A stretch of 64,000 nt of DNA from an uncultured Bacilli bacterium (GCA_934157235.1 CAKPHH010000002.1:248001-312000), one strand, 5' to 3'; numbered from the stretch's first letter, positions 15,804 to 24,784 are shown. Made by a program: numbers and translations. The notes: a model not told the origin generated them from the letters alone.

Positions 15804-16374
15804 AATATTATATATTGTAGATAATGGCAAAAAGAATAGTTATAAATATAATATAAAAGAAGATACTATTATTTATCATTTTTCTATTGATAGTAGTAGT
15901 GATGTTGAAATTGAGTTAAGTGTACCAGATGTTCAGTTATATTACTATTACAATAATATTAATTATAAAGATAATTATTTTAATATTAGAATTTTACATA
16001 GTGCTAGTAATACACATAGTGAAGTATTTAATCATGGTGTTAATATTTTAGATAATAAACTTACTTATAAAGTAGATGGTGTTGTTCCTAAAAGTAGTAG
16101 TAAATGTATTTGTAACCAAGAGAATCAAATTATTAATATGAAGAATGGTAAGAGTACAATTTGTCCTAATTTACTTATTGATAATTATGATGTTATTAGT
16201 AATCATGCTGCTTATATTGGAAAGTTTAAAGATGAGTATTTATTTTATATGATGAGTAGGGGTATTTCTTTAGATGTTAGTTATAGATTGTTGTTAAATG
16301 GATTTTTAATTAATAGTGATAGTATAGATATAAGTAAAATAGATGAATTTATTAAAGAGATTGAAAAGATTTAG
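15796..16374 (+). CDS. sufD: Half-size SufD-like scaffold protein
   Basis: A 192-residue protein starting at ATG 15796, overlapping the sufC stop. The C-terminal half is clearly SufB/SufD-like: ISNHAAYIGKFKDEYLFYMMSRGIS ends the beta-helix core, and a helical tail follows. Upstream is a Tyr/Asn-rich beta region. Usual SufD is about 430 residues, so most of the N-terminal domain and part of the beta-helix are missing. There is no frameshift, and the frame is tightly packed between sufC and sufS, so this looks like a real shortened version, not a pseudogene. It should pair with SufB and bind SufC through the C-terminal helices. I did not verify all cluster ligands. Confidence 0.82.
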   Translation: MSKILYIVDNGKKNSYKYNIKEDTIIYHFSIDSSSDVEIELSVPDVQLYYYYNNINYKDNYFNIRILHSASNTHSEVFNHGVNILDNKLTYKVDGVVPKSSSKCICNQENQIINMKNGKSTICPNLLIDNYDVISNHAAYIGKFKDEYLFYMMSRGISLDVSYRLLLNGFLINSDSIDISKIDEFIKEIEKI

Positions 16375-16385
16375 GAGGTGAATAT

Positions 16386-17579
16386 ATGAATAGAGAAGAT
16401 TTTCCAATGTTAAAGGAAGATATTGTTTATTTTGATAATGGGGCTACGACATTGAAACCTTATTGTGTAGTTGAAGCCATGGATAAGTATTATACTGAGC
16501 ATACTTCTAATATTCATAGAGGCGATTATGATGCAGCAATGATTACTAATAAGTTATATGATGGTACTAGAGATGTTGTTGCGAAGTTTATTAATGCTGA
16601 TCCTAGAGAAGTTGTTTTTACAACAGGTACTACAATGTCTATTAATATGGTAGTATTTGGATATATGAAGAAACATTTAAAGAAAGGTGACGAGGTCTTA
16701 CTTACAAGATCGGAACATGCTTCTAATGTGTTACCTTGGATGAAACTTAGTGAAGAGATTGGTATCGTTGTTAAATATATGGATTTGGATGAAGACTATG
16801 CCCTTACTGTTTCTAGTGTAGAGAAGAGTATTACTGATAGGACGAAAGTTATTTCTATTGCACATGTTACTAATGTAATTGGAGATGTTAGAGATGTTTA
16901 TGCAATAGGAGAGATTTGTAAGAAAAAAGGAATTTATTTCTGTGTAGATGGAGCACAAAGTGTACCACATCTTAAAGTTGATTTTAGAAAGGCTAATATG
17001 GATTTCTTAAGTTTTTCTGGTCATAAGATGTGTGGCCCAACAGGAGTTGGAATTTTAGTTGGTAAATATGAACTATTAGAAGAAATGGAACCATTATGTT
17101 ATGGTGGAGGAATGAATGAATCATTTGAGGCTGATAATAGTTATGAATTAAAACATGCTCCTACTAAGTTAGAGGCTGGTACTCCAGCTATTGCTGAAGT
17201 TATTGGATTAAGAAGAGCAATCGAGTACTTAATGGAAATTGGTATGGATAATATTGAAAAACATGAGTATGAATTAAAAAAATATTTACTTGATGAACTA
17301 AAAGATATTCCTAATGTAATTACTTATAATAAGAATTCTAAATCAGGAATATTTGCATTTAATATAGAAGGAGTATTTGCACAAGAAAGTTCAATATACT
17401 TAAATCATTATCATATTTATGTTAGAGCAGGTAATCACTGTTCTAAGATGTTAAAGGATGAGATTAATATTAAAAATACGGTTAGAGTAAGTATGTATTT
17501 TTATAATACAAAAGAAGATGTTAAAAAGTTAGTTGAAGCTTTAAAGGAAAGTAAAGATATATTTAAAATAGTTATTTAG
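16386..17579 (+). CDS. sufS: Cysteine desulfurase SufS
   Basis: A 397-residue PLP enzyme (class V aminotransferase fold, type II desulfurase) that takes sulfur from cysteine to form a persulfide. The PLP lysine is Lys214 in FSGHKMCGPTG; DGAQS (188-192) binds the cofactor; the active Cys is Cys352 in RAGNHC. The N-terminal YFDNGATTLKP is characteristic. It passes sulfur to SufU, encoded 9 nt downstream. GGAGGTG precedes the ATG. Confidence 0.97.
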   Translation: MNREDFPMLKEDIVYFDNGATTLKPYCVVEAMDKYYTEHTSNIHRGDYDAAMITNKLYDGTRDVVAKFINADPREVVFTTGTTMSINMVVFGYMKKHLKKGDEVLLTRSEHASNVLPWMKLSEEIGIVVKYMDLDEDYALTVSSVEKSITDRTKVISIAHVTNVIGDVRDVYAIGEICKKKGIYFCVDGAQSVPHLKVDFRKANMDFLSFSGHKMCGPTGVGILVGKYELLEEMEPLCYGGGMNESFEADNSYELKHAPTKLEAGTPAIAEVIGLRRAIEYLMEIGMDNIEKHEYELKKYLLDELKDIPNVITYNKNSKSGIFAFNIEGVFAQESSIYLNHYHIYVRAGNHCSKMLKDEINIKNTVRVSMYFYNTKEDVKKLVEALKESKDIFKIVI

Positions 17580-17588
17580 GAGGATCTA

Positions 17589-18023
17589 ATGGATAGTGAA
17601 TTAAGAAGAGAGATAATATTAGATAATTATCAAGATCCGATGAATAAAGGTTTAGTAGATGATGATAGTTATATAAAAGTTAATACTAATAGTGAGAGTT
17701 GTATAGATAATCTGGATGTAATGGTTAAGGTTGTTGATGGAAAAATTGAAGATATTCGCTTTGATGGAGAGGCGTGTGCTATTAGTACTTCAGCAACTTC
17801 TATTATGATTAGAAGTTTAATTGGAAAAAGTGTTGAAGAAGTAAGAAGAATATTAGAAAATTATCAAAATATGATTAGTGAAAAGGAATATGATAAGGAG
17901 TTGCTAGGGGAGTTAAATGTTTACGATGAAATTTGTAAACAACCTAATAGAAAAAATTGTGCTCTTATACCTTATAAGGCTATGATGAGTATTTTGGAGG
18001 TATTAAATAATGGAAAAAAGTAA
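17589..18023 (+). CDS. sufU: Sulfurtransferase SufU
   Basis: A 144-residue IscU-like zinc protein that accepts sulfur from SufS in Gram-positive bacteria. The three conserved Cys are Cys38 (SESCID), Cys63 (GEACAIS) and Cys124 (RKNCAL), with Asp40 as fourth ligand. The usual CGD is CID here, a mild change. A SufU-type insertion between the second and third Cys is present. It overlaps the next gene by 14 nt, so translation of that gene is likely coupled. Confidence 0.94.
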   Translation: MDSELRREIILDNYQDPMNKGLVDDDSYIKVNTNSESCIDNLDVMVKVVDGKIEDIRFDGEACAISTSATSIMIRSLIGKSVEEVRRILENYQNMISEKEYDKELLGELNVYDEICKQPNRKNCALIPYKAMMSILEVLNNGKK

Positions 18024-18537
18024 ATTTAACACAAATTTAATGAGAATTGGGGAATTAAGATATTATTCGAAAGAGAATAAAGGAGTTGAGGTTAGTGCAC
18101 CTTTATCTTATGGGATGTTTATGTTTTTGGGAGGACAATGGGTTAATATTTTTGATGTTGCTGATGATAGTTCAATATTTGTAAGATCAAGATGTTATGG
18201 TAATATTACTGCTGATGGTTTTGAATATGGCTCAAAATTACAACTTGTTTCAGATGCCGATAAAGAAAAAACTGGTCCTTGTTGGATTTTAGGCGATACA
18301 TCATTTGCGAAGGTTATTGGTAGGGAAGAAGTAAGCCTTGGAGAAATCGAAGACTATATTTTAAATTCTTCTGATTATTATAAGGATCGTATGGAAATTG
18401 CTCATCAAAGATTACATTTGTGGGATTCTCCAATAAAGATGCTTGGAATAATTAGAAGAGATAAAAAAGATAGCGAAAAGATGGATGAGTTTTTTGCTGA
18501 AAGAAGTAAAGCAGTACAAAAAGTAAAAAAAGGTTGA
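18010..18537 (+). CDS. Unknown protein inserted between sufU and sufB
   Basis: A 175-residue soluble protein of no family known to me. A likely beta-rich core contains APLSYGMFMFLGGQWVNIF, RSRCYGNIT and TGPCWILGDTSFAKV, and is followed by a charged helical tail. Two Cys sit in turn-like positions (SRCYG, GPCWI). The start ATG 18010 lies 14 nt inside sufU, and sufB begins 7 nt after the stop, so it is embedded in the operon. B. subtilis has no gene here. Location suggests a role in sulfur transfer, cluster delivery or SufB assembly, but nothing in the sequence proves it. Confidence 0.7.
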   Translation: MEKSKFNTNLMRIGELRYYSKENKGVEVSAPLSYGMFMFLGGQWVNIFDVADDSSIFVRSRCYGNITADGFEYGSKLQLVSDADKEKTGPCWILGDTSFAKVIGREEVSLGEIEDYILNSSDYYKDRMEIAHQRLHLWDSPIKMLGIIRRDKKDSEKMDEFFAERSKAVQKVKKG

Positions 18538-18544
18538 TGATATT

Positions 18545-19858
18545 ATGGAAATTAAGGGAATTGATAGAGAAAAAGTTAAGACAATTTCCGATGTAAAGAA
18601 GGAAGACTCTTGGATTAGAGATTTTAGATTAGATAGTTATGAAAAGTTTGAAAAGATTGGAATGCCAGAGTTTGGTCCTAAAATTGATTTGGATTTTTCA
18701 GAAATAATATATTATAAGTCTAATAAACAAGATGACGATATCAAGAATAATTGGAATAACGTATTAAAGCCAGTTGTTGATGAACTTGATTCACTTGGTG
18801 TTTTAGAAAGTGAAAAACATTTAGGTGGAATGGGAGTTCAATATGAGAGTGAAGTAATTTACCATAGTATGTTAGAAGAACTTGAAAAGAAAAAAGTTAT
18901 TTTTACTTCAATTGAGATGGCTATGAGAGAGTATCCAGATTTAGTTAAAAAGTATTTTGGAAAAATAGTTAATAATGGTGAAAATAAATTTGCAGCTTTA
19001 AATGGAGCAGTCTTTTCAGGAGGAAGTTTTATCTATGTACCTAAAAATACCAAATTAGATAGACCTTTACAAAGTTATTTTAGAATTAATAGTAAGAATA
19101 TGGGACAGTTTGAGAGAACTTTAATAATAGTTGATGATAATAGTGATTTACATTATATAGAGGGGTGTACAGCTCCTACTTATAGTGAATCATCTTTACA
19201 TGCGGCTGTTGTTGAGATTTATGTTGGTAAAAATAGTAAGTGTCGTTATTCCACTATTCAAAACTGGGCTCCTAATGTTTATAATTTAGTTACTAAAAGG
19301 GCTTTGGTTGATGAGAATGGAACAATGGAATGGATCGATGGTAATATAGGTAGTAAAGTTACGATGAAATATCCTTGTTGTGTACTTAAAGGAGATAATT
19401 CTAATGGTACTTGTATTACTATTAGTGTAGCTTCAAAAGGTCAGGAACAAGATTCAGGCGCTAGAATGATTCATCTTGGAAAAAATACGAAAAGTAATAT
19501 TATTTCTAAGAGTATTGCGAGAGGTGGCGGTAATGCTACTTATAGGGGTAAAGTTTTGATTAATTCAGGAGCTTCTAATAGTATCGGTAATGTTAAATGT
19601 GATACGCTTATTTTAGATGAGATGTCTAAGAGTGATACTATTCCTGTTAATTCTTGTTTTAATATTAGTAGTAGTATTGAACATGAAGCTACTGTTTCTA
19701 AGATTAGTGATGATAATTTATTCTATTTAATGAGTCGTGGTATTTCGGAAGAAAGAGCAATGGAATTAATAGTATTAGGCTTCTTAGAGAAGTTTAGAGA
19801 AGAGTTACCAATGGAGTATGCTGTAGAGTTAAATCAACTTATTAAAAGAAATTTATAA
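18545..19858 (+). CDS. sufB: Fe-S cluster scaffold SufB
   Basis: A 437-residue scaffold protein. Typical segments are YYKSNKQDDDI..NWNNV, FAALNGAVFSGGSFIYVPK, ERTLIIVDDNSDLHYIEGC, VTKRALVDENGTMEWIDGN and NVKCDTLILDE (conserved Cys), then IEHEATVSKISDDNLFYLM and SRGISEERAMELI. SufB with SufC and SufD builds the nascent cluster. It is slightly shorter than the usual 465 residues at the N-terminus. It is the last gene of the operon, ended by a strong terminator. Confidence 0.96.
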   Translation: MEIKGIDREKVKTISDVKKEDSWIRDFRLDSYEKFEKIGMPEFGPKIDLDFSEIIYYKSNKQDDDIKNNWNNVLKPVVDELDSLGVLESEKHLGGMGVQYESEVIYHSMLEELEKKKVIFTSIEMAMREYPDLVKKYFGKIVNNGENKFAALNGAVFSGGSFIYVPKNTKLDRPLQSYFRINSKNMGQFERTLIIVDDNSDLHYIEGCTAPTYSESSLHAAVVEIYVGKNSKCRYSTIQNWAPNVYNLVTKRALVDENGTMEWIDGNIGSKVTMKYPCCVLKGDNSNGTCITISVASKGQEQDSGARMIHLGKNTKSNIISKSIARGGGNATYRGKVLINSGASNSIGNVKCDTLILDEMSKSDTIPVNSCFNISSSIEHEATVSKISDDNLFYLMSRGISEERAMELIVLGFLEKFREELPMEYAVELNQLIKRNL

Positions 19859-19900
19859 AACTAGTAAAGTTGTTAATTCAATATATATTTTTAAAGGAAA

Positions 19901-19932
19901 AAGAAATTTTCGAGAAGAGAATTTCTTTTTTT
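19901..19932 (+). terminator. Terminator of the SUF operon
   Basis: 11-bp stem AAGAAATTTTC, loop GAGAA, GAGAATTTCTT with one T-G pair, then a T-run. Confidence 0.9.
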
Positions 19933-20019
19933 GATTGTGTTTTTCTTTTTAATTGTTAATTTTTTCGATTTGCTGTTTCGTTATAAATTTAATAATATGG
20001 TGGCGAAAGGAGGTGAGGT

Positions 20020-20361
20020 ATGCTTAATCAAATAGTTTTAGTAGGTAGACTTACTAAAGATATACAAGTTAATAAATCAGAGAAAGGAACTAAAGTTGCG
20101 ACTATATCTTTGGCGATACCTAGAAGTTTTAAAAATGTAGAAGGAACTTATGATACAGACTTTATTGATTGTGTAGCGTTTGACGTTACAGCTGAAAATA
20201 CGGCTAGTTATTGTACTAAGGGAGATATTGTTGGAGTAAAGGGAAGAGTTCAGTCTAGAGTTGTAGAAAAAGATGGAAAAAAGGAATATTTAATGGATGT
20301 GGTGGCTGAAAAAGTTACATTTTTATCCAGTAAGAGAAAGGAGGATGATAAAGCAGAGTAA
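20020..20361 (+). CDS. ssb: Single-stranded DNA-binding protein, short form
   Basis: A 113-residue OB-fold protein beginning MLNQIVLVGRLTKD, with VATISLAIPRSFKN, DTDFIDCVAFDVTAENTASY and KGDIVGVKGRVQSR, the SSB hallmarks. It ends RKEDDKAE, without the acidic DDDIPF-type C-terminal tip that recruits partner proteins. That makes it resemble the shorter secondary SSBs (SsbB/YwpH type, used in transformation), or one of several paralogs. The start has a near-perfect AAAGGAGGTGAGG. Its stop lies in the loop of the terminator hairpin. Confidence 0.93.
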   Translation: MLNQIVLVGRLTKDIQVNKSEKGTKVATISLAIPRSFKNVEGTYDTDFIDCVAFDVTAENTASYCTKGDIVGVKGRVQSRVVEKDGKKEYLMDVVAEKVTFLSSKRKEDDKAE

Positions 20362-20373
20362 TCTGCTTTTTTT
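20350..20373 (+). terminator. Terminator of ssb, overlapping its stop codon
   Basis: AAAGCAGA, loop GTAA, TCTGCTTT and T-run. The TAA stop (20359-20361) is inside the loop. The following 237 nt to 20610 contain nothing recognisable except the GNAT ribosome site. Confidence 0.92.
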
Positions 20374-20610
20374 ACTATAGAGTTGCTGAGGGAGGATTAA
20401 TGGTTTGATATTTGTTTTGGCTTGAAGATGGTGCTTATCAAAATGTGTTAAGTGTGTTTTATTTTGGTAAAAGAAAAAATTTGTTAGAACTATTGAAAGT
20501 GAGATAAGGATATTTGAATTGATAAATAAATTATAATTATTAAATTGTTAAGCGTGGTTTGAAACTAGTATTTTTTTTCTTGTTGTGATATATTTATACT
20601 AGGTGATAGT

Positions 20611-21015
20611 ATGATAGATGTTAGAGAATATAGAATAACAGATTATTTTGATGTTAATAGAATAATTAAAGAGGCTTTTAATGTTGAGAAGGCTAATGTT
20701 AATCCGGATGAGAATTATACGGAGTTAGTTAGTGTAATCGATGATAAAGTAGTTGGTTATTTAGTATTAACGAGAGTTTTAGATTTAATAAAGGGAAGAC
20801 CATATTATTTAGTTGATTATGTATGTGTTGATGGTAGTTATCGTAATTTAGGTATTGGACATAGATTGATGGATAAAGTACTTGAGATAGCAACGGCTAA
20901 TGATGCCTTATATATTGAACTTACTTCTAGGAAGGAAAGAGTTGCGGCACATCATTTATATGAAAAATGTGGCTACGAAAGACGTGATTCAGTTATATTT
21001 AGGAGGACTTTATAA
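20611..21015 (+). CDS. GNAT family N-acetyltransferase
   Basis: A 134-residue acetyl-CoA-dependent acyltransferase. Motif A is VDGSYRNLGIGHRLMD (RxxGxG pyrophosphate loop, about 88-103); motif B is near HHLYEKCGYERR at the end. The substrate is unknown; the short length and AAHHLYEKCGY are like RimI-type and small-molecule GNATs. AGGTGATA precedes the ATG. Its stop overlaps the start of the nucleoside phosphorylase gene by 1 nt, which implies coupling and possibly a role in nucleoside or sugar metabolism. Confidence 0.9.
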   Translation: MIDVREYRITDYFDVNRIIKEAFNVEKANVNPDENYTELVSVIDDKVVGYLVLTRVLDLIKGRPYYLVDYVCVDGSYRNLGIGHRLMDKVLEIATANDALYIELTSRKERVAAHHLYEKCGYERRDSVIFRRTL

Positions 21016-22241
21016 TGATAGTTGATATTATTAATAAGAAAAGATTAGGTTTAGAATTAAGTTATAGTGAGTTGGATTTTTTCTTTAATGGATATTTAAA
21101 AGGAAAAGTAAAAGATTATCAGATGTCTAGTTTACTTATGGCTATTTGCATTAATGGAATGACTGATGATGAGATATTTTCTTTAACTAAAATATTTATT
21201 GATTCTGGTGATATACTAGATTTTTCTGAGATTCCAGGAATAAAAGTAGATAAACATTCTACTGGTGGAGTTGGAGATAAAACTACTTTAATTATTGCAC
21301 CTATAGTGGCTTCTTTAGGTATTCCTGTTGTTAAGATGAGTGGAAGGGGATTAGGTTATACTGGAGGAACTATTGATAAATTAGAAAGTATTAAAGGTTT
21401 TAATATTGCGTTAAGTGATAACGAGGTGTTTAATCAAGTTAAAAAGATTGGAGTAGTTGTGACTGGTCAAACGTCTGATTTAGCTCCAATGGATAAAGCT
21501 ATTTATGCTTTACGTGATGTTACTGGTACAGTTTCTTCGATACCTTTGATTGCTTCTAGTATCATGAGTAAGAAAATTGCGGCAGGTGCTGATAAGATAC
21601 TTATTGATATTAAAGTAGGTGATGGAGCATTATTACAAAAAAAGAGTGATGCTAATAAACTTAGTGATTTAATGAAGAAGATTGGTAAGTTTTATAATCG
21701 AGAAGTTAGAACTATTATTAGTGATATGAATGTACCTTTAGGGCATGCGATTGGTAATAGTATTGAAGTAATGGAAGCTATTAAAGTATTAAAGGGAGAA
21801 GAAGTTAATAATAATTTAGTTGACTTATGTATAGAACTTGCTACAGAAATGGTTAGCATGGGTAAAAATATAGATAGAACTGTTGCTTATGATGAAGTAG
21901 TTGATAGTATTAAGTCAGGTAAAGCTTATAATAAATTCTTAGAATTAGTTAAAGCACAAGGTGGTAAGATTGATTCATTAAGATTAAGTGATGATTCTAT
22001 TGAGATAATTGCTACAGAAGCTGGTGTTGTTAGAAAAATTGATGCCTTAGAACTTGGTAAATTATCTGTTAAACTTGGTGCTGGAAGAGTTAGTAAAGAG
22101 GATAAAATTGATTATAATGTAGGAATTTATTTAAATAAATTAGTAGGAGATACAGTAAAAAAAGGAGACCTTTTGGCGACTGTTTATGTTAATAAAAATA
22201 TTAAATTAGATGAATTTGATGATATTTTTGTTATTAAATAA
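21015..22241 (+). CDS. pdp: Pyrimidine-nucleoside phosphorylase
   Basis: A 408-residue enzyme cleaving uridine, thymidine and deoxyuridine with phosphate to base and (deoxy)ribose-1-phosphate. The family signature SGRGLGYTGGTIDKLESI and the phosphate-binding KVDKHSTGGVGDKTTL are intact. Length is slightly under the B. subtilis Pdp (433); the C-terminal beta domain is shortened. It starts at ATG 21015, overlapping the GNAT stop. No deoxyribose aldolase or transporter is next to it. Confidence 0.95.
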   Translation: MIVDIINKKRLGLELSYSELDFFFNGYLKGKVKDYQMSSLLMAICINGMTDDEIFSLTKIFIDSGDILDFSEIPGIKVDKHSTGGVGDKTTLIIAPIVASLGIPVVKMSGRGLGYTGGTIDKLESIKGFNIALSDNEVFNQVKKIGVVVTGQTSDLAPMDKAIYALRDVTGTVSSIPLIASSIMSKKIAAGADKILIDIKVGDGALLQKKSDANKLSDLMKKIGKFYNREVRTIISDMNVPLGHAIGNSIEVMEAIKVLKGEEVNNNLVDLCIELATEMVSMGKNIDRTVAYDEVVDSIKSGKAYNKFLELVKAQGGKIDSLRLSDDSIEIIATEAGVVRKIDALELGKLSVKLGAGRVSKEDKIDYNVGIYLNKLVGDTVKKGDLLATVYVNKNIKLDEFDDIFVIK

Positions 22242-22268
22242 AAAAGTGCTTTTAAAAAATATAAATTA

Positions 22269-22277
22269 TGGTATAAT
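22269..22277 (+). promoter_or_regulatory. Extended -10 promoter of the adhesin-sortase operon
   Basis: TGGTATAAT, exact TGn-TATAAT, 26 nt before the adhesin start. Confidence 0.6.
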
Positions 22278-22303
22278 ATCTTATAAGAAGGTAGGTTTGA
22301 TTT

Positions 22304-23539
22304 ATGGAAAAAATTTATATGGAAAATAATCAGATGGAAAATAATCAGAACAATCAAAAAAATAGTAATAAAAATTTTTGGTTTTCTAAATCTATGCTTG
22401 GATCTTTAGTTTTAGCAGCTATTGTTGTTGTAGCAGTTGTTATTGTTGGACTTAATCAAACTTCTTATGCTATTCCAGATGTTGATAATGCCTTTGCAGA
22501 AAAGTTCACAACAGCTGATCCTGGAGATCCAATAATTAGTAATACTGGTTTTTCAGTATTACCATATACAACTACTGATGGTTTAGTTGTATATTGTATG
22601 GAACATGGTGTTGATTTCAAATCAGGAGTAGAATTTTCTAAGGGTGATGAAATTCAAGATTATGGATTACTTTATTTAATGGCTAATGTTTATCCACATG
22701 TAAAGTTTAAAAACTCTGAAGGAGTTGAACTTCCAAAAGATGTACAAGTTTGGATTTCACAAGTTGCAATTTGGTTATATTTAGCTGAGGAATATCCTGA
22801 TAATCCTAATTATACACTTGCAGTTGGAGAAACTATGACTGCAGAAGCTGCTTTAAATAATATTAAGACAGCACAATCATTAATGATTAATAATTCACCA
22901 TTGGGTTATACAACTGAAGGTAAACAAGTAGCAGATGTAAGTTCTACAGATAAAACTTTCTATGAAGTATTCTTGCAACCTTTAGTTAATGAAGCAAAAG
23001 CTAATAAAACAGTTCCTAATAAAGATTTAGGTATTGTTATGAATACTGATGTAGTTGATAAAACTAGTGATGGTGAATATTATCAATCTTCTAAGATTAG
23101 AGTTGAAGGTGCACCTTCTGATAATTTCTTAGGTTATGCAGTAGAATTAGTAAATGCACCAGAGGGAACAATTATTGTTGATGTTAATGGTAATAAGATA
23201 AGCGATTTATCTGGCTTTACACCAACTTCAGAATTCTATATTAGAGTTCCAGTTAAGAAAGTTACTGAGGAAAATAAAGTTGTTTCTTTTAAAGTTACTG
23301 GTAATTTTAAAGTATATTCTGGATATTATTATGTAGCAGATGGGGCTCAAAAAATATCTAGTGTTGATACAGTTAATGTAAAAGTTCAAAAAGGTAAAGA
23401 GTTTACTTTAGATTATAGTCCTGAAGTTCCAGATACTGGTGTTACAGCAGCACAAACAATTTACTTTATTGGTTTAATAATTCTATTATCTGGTGTTGGT
23501 ATTATTTATGCAAATGTTAAACCGGCAGAAAACAAATAA
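22304..23539 (+). CDS. Thioester-domain surface adhesin with sortase-type anchor
   Basis: A 411-residue wall protein. It has an Asn/Gln-rich cytoplasmic head, a signal/transmembrane segment (about 33-55), and then a domain with VVYCMEHGVDF (Cys near 106) and WISQVAIWLY, matching the Cys and [TS]QxAIW (Gln) halves of the internal thioester in TED adhesins. Such domains bind host surface amines covalently. A second beta domain (about 260-370) follows, and then VPDTG, a hydrophobic helix and the short charged tail NVKPAENK, a variant LPXTG-type sorting signal. The next gene, overlapping by up to 32 nt, encodes a sortase, its likely anchor enzyme. The thioester call is from motif only. Confidence 0.78.
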   Translation: MEKIYMENNQMENNQNNQKNSNKNFWFSKSMLGSLVLAAIVVVAVVIVGLNQTSYAIPDVDNAFAEKFTTADPGDPIISNTGFSVLPYTTTDGLVVYCMEHGVDFKSGVEFSKGDEIQDYGLLYLMANVYPHVKFKNSEGVELPKDVQVWISQVAIWLYLAEEYPDNPNYTLAVGETMTAEAALNNIKTAQSLMINNSPLGYTTEGKQVADVSSTDKTFYEVFLQPLVNEAKANKTVPNKDLGIVMNTDVVDKTSDGEYYQSSKIRVEGAPSDNFLGYAVELVNAPEGTIIVDVNGNKISDLSGFTPTSEFYIRVPVKKVTEENKVVSFKVTGNFKVYSGYYYVADGAQKISSVDTVNVKVQKGKEFTLDYSPEVPDTGVTAAQTIYFIGLIILLSGVGIIYANVKPAENK

Positions 23540-24182
23540 GAAACATATTAGAAAGAGTCATTTGCTTGTATTTGGCTCTTTCCTTGTATTTTTAGGAATA
23601 GTACTAGTATCTTGGAATCACTTAATGGTTATAAAAAATATAGTGTTTTCTGATATGCAGATTGCTATTTCAGATAGAATTCCTAATAATACTACTGGTG
23701 AGGTTGTGATTGAGACTCCAAATGCTGAGGAGATTAATACACCAGATCCTTCAGAAGAGGATAGACCTCAAATAGTTGTTAATTATGATAAGTATTTAGG
23801 AGTTTTAACTATACCAAAGATAGGATTAAAAAGAGGGTTTTATGGTCTTGATTCTAAATTAAATAGTATTGATCACAATGTAACGATGGTTAAAGGTTCA
23901 GCATTACCTAATGTTTCAAATAGTAATTTAATATTAATGGCACATTCTGGTAATACATATTTAGGATTCTTTGCTTATTTGTATCAATTACAAATAGGTA
24001 ATGATGCTTATATTACTTATAATCGTAAAGACTATCATTATAAACTTATTAATATTTATAATGTTCCAAAAGATGGAAGAGTTAAAATTGTAAGAGATTA
24101 TAGTAAGACTACCTTAACTTTAATTACTTGTACGAAAGATGATCTTTCTAGTCAAACTGTTTATATTTTTGAGTTAGTTTAG
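23508..24182 (+). CDS. Sortase lacking the catalytic Arg (class D-like)
   Basis: About 224 residues: an N-terminal transmembrane anchor (about 19-38), a linker rich in Pro and acidic residues, then the sortase barrel. The catalytic His146 is in LMAHSGNT and Cys208 in TLITCTKDD. The Arg that normally follows the Cys by several residues is replaced: the segment reads DDLSSQTVYIF with Gln216. Start codon choices are ATG 23508, ATG 23514 or GTG 23493, all inside the adhesin gene; the ribosome site is weak, so translation is probably coupled. It most likely anchors the upstream VPDTG protein. The unusual active site should be checked in homologs. Confidence 0.82.
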   Translation: MQMLNRQKTNKKHIRKSHLLVFGSFLVFLGIVLVSWNHLMVIKNIVFSDMQIAISDRIPNNTTGEVVIETPNAEEINTPDPSEEDRPQIVVNYDKYLGVLTIPKIGLKRGFYGLDSKLNSIDHNVTMVKGSALPNVSNSNLILMAHSGNTYLGFFAYLYQLQIGNDAYITYNRKDYHYKLINIYNVPKDGRVKIVRDYSKTTLTLITCTKDDLSSQTVYIFELV

Positions 24183-24196
24183 TGGAGGTGGTAGCA

Positions 24197-24784
24197 ATGG
24201 CAGTATCTTTTTTGGAGAAATTTGATTTAGTATTTAGAAATACATTTTCTTCTTTTTTAGGTATAGAGACACTTGCTATTGCACTTCTACTTTTTTTGTT
24301 TTTAGTATTAAATATTTCAAGAAAAAGTACAGTTGTAAAAGTAGGAATGTTTTTAATAATTGTTGGATTCTTATTTGGAGTAGCTTATCTAAATAGGTCT
24401 TATACAATATTTTCAATAGATTATTTAATAAAAGTAGTAATGAATTATATTTACTTTCCATCGACACTTGTTTATTTTATAATAATTGTGTTATCAGCAG
24501 TATTTATTATTTCTTCTAATTTTAGTAAGAGGATGCCACCTTTAAAAAAATGGTTGGATGCAATATTTTTTACAGTTATATATTTCTTATTTTTTAACTT
24601 TATTATTGTAGTTTTTAATAATAAATTAGATTTGACAGATAAAGTTGGTTTATATGCTGATAAGACTGTGTTATCGATAATACAATTAAGTAATTTATTT
24701 TTTGTAGCATGGTTGATAGTTCTTTTATTTTATAAATTATATGATTATTTTAAAAATAACTATGATGATAGTGAAATCTTATAA
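24197..24784 (+). CDS. Polytopic membrane protein in the adhesin-sortase operon
   Basis: A protein of 195 residues with five or six hydrophobic helices and short polar loops (RMPPLKKWLDA about 115, NNKLDLTDKVGLYADKT about 150). The GTG at 24182 overlaps the ribosome site GGAGGTGG, so the ATG at 24197 is the start. I recognise no family. Its stop-to-start proximity to the sortase and the common terminator imply a role tied to surface protein display, but it could be a passenger. Confidence 0.6.
   Translation: MAVSFLEKFDLVFRNTFSSFLGIETLAIALLLFLFLVLNISRKSTVVKVGMFLIIVGFLFGVAYLNRSYTIFSIDYLIKVVMNYIYFPSTLVYFIIIVLSAVFIISSNFSKRMPPLKKWLDAIFFTVIYFLFFNFIIVVFNNKLDLTDKVGLYADKTVLSIIQLSNLFFVAWLIVLLFYKLYDYFKNNYDDSEIL

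Noticed and set aside
20374..20610. 237-nt gap between ssb and the GNAT gene searched for RNA genes or remnants
   Set aside because: No hairpin with tRNA-like arms, riboswitch landmark or long open frame; only TATACT and a ribosome site near the GNAT start.
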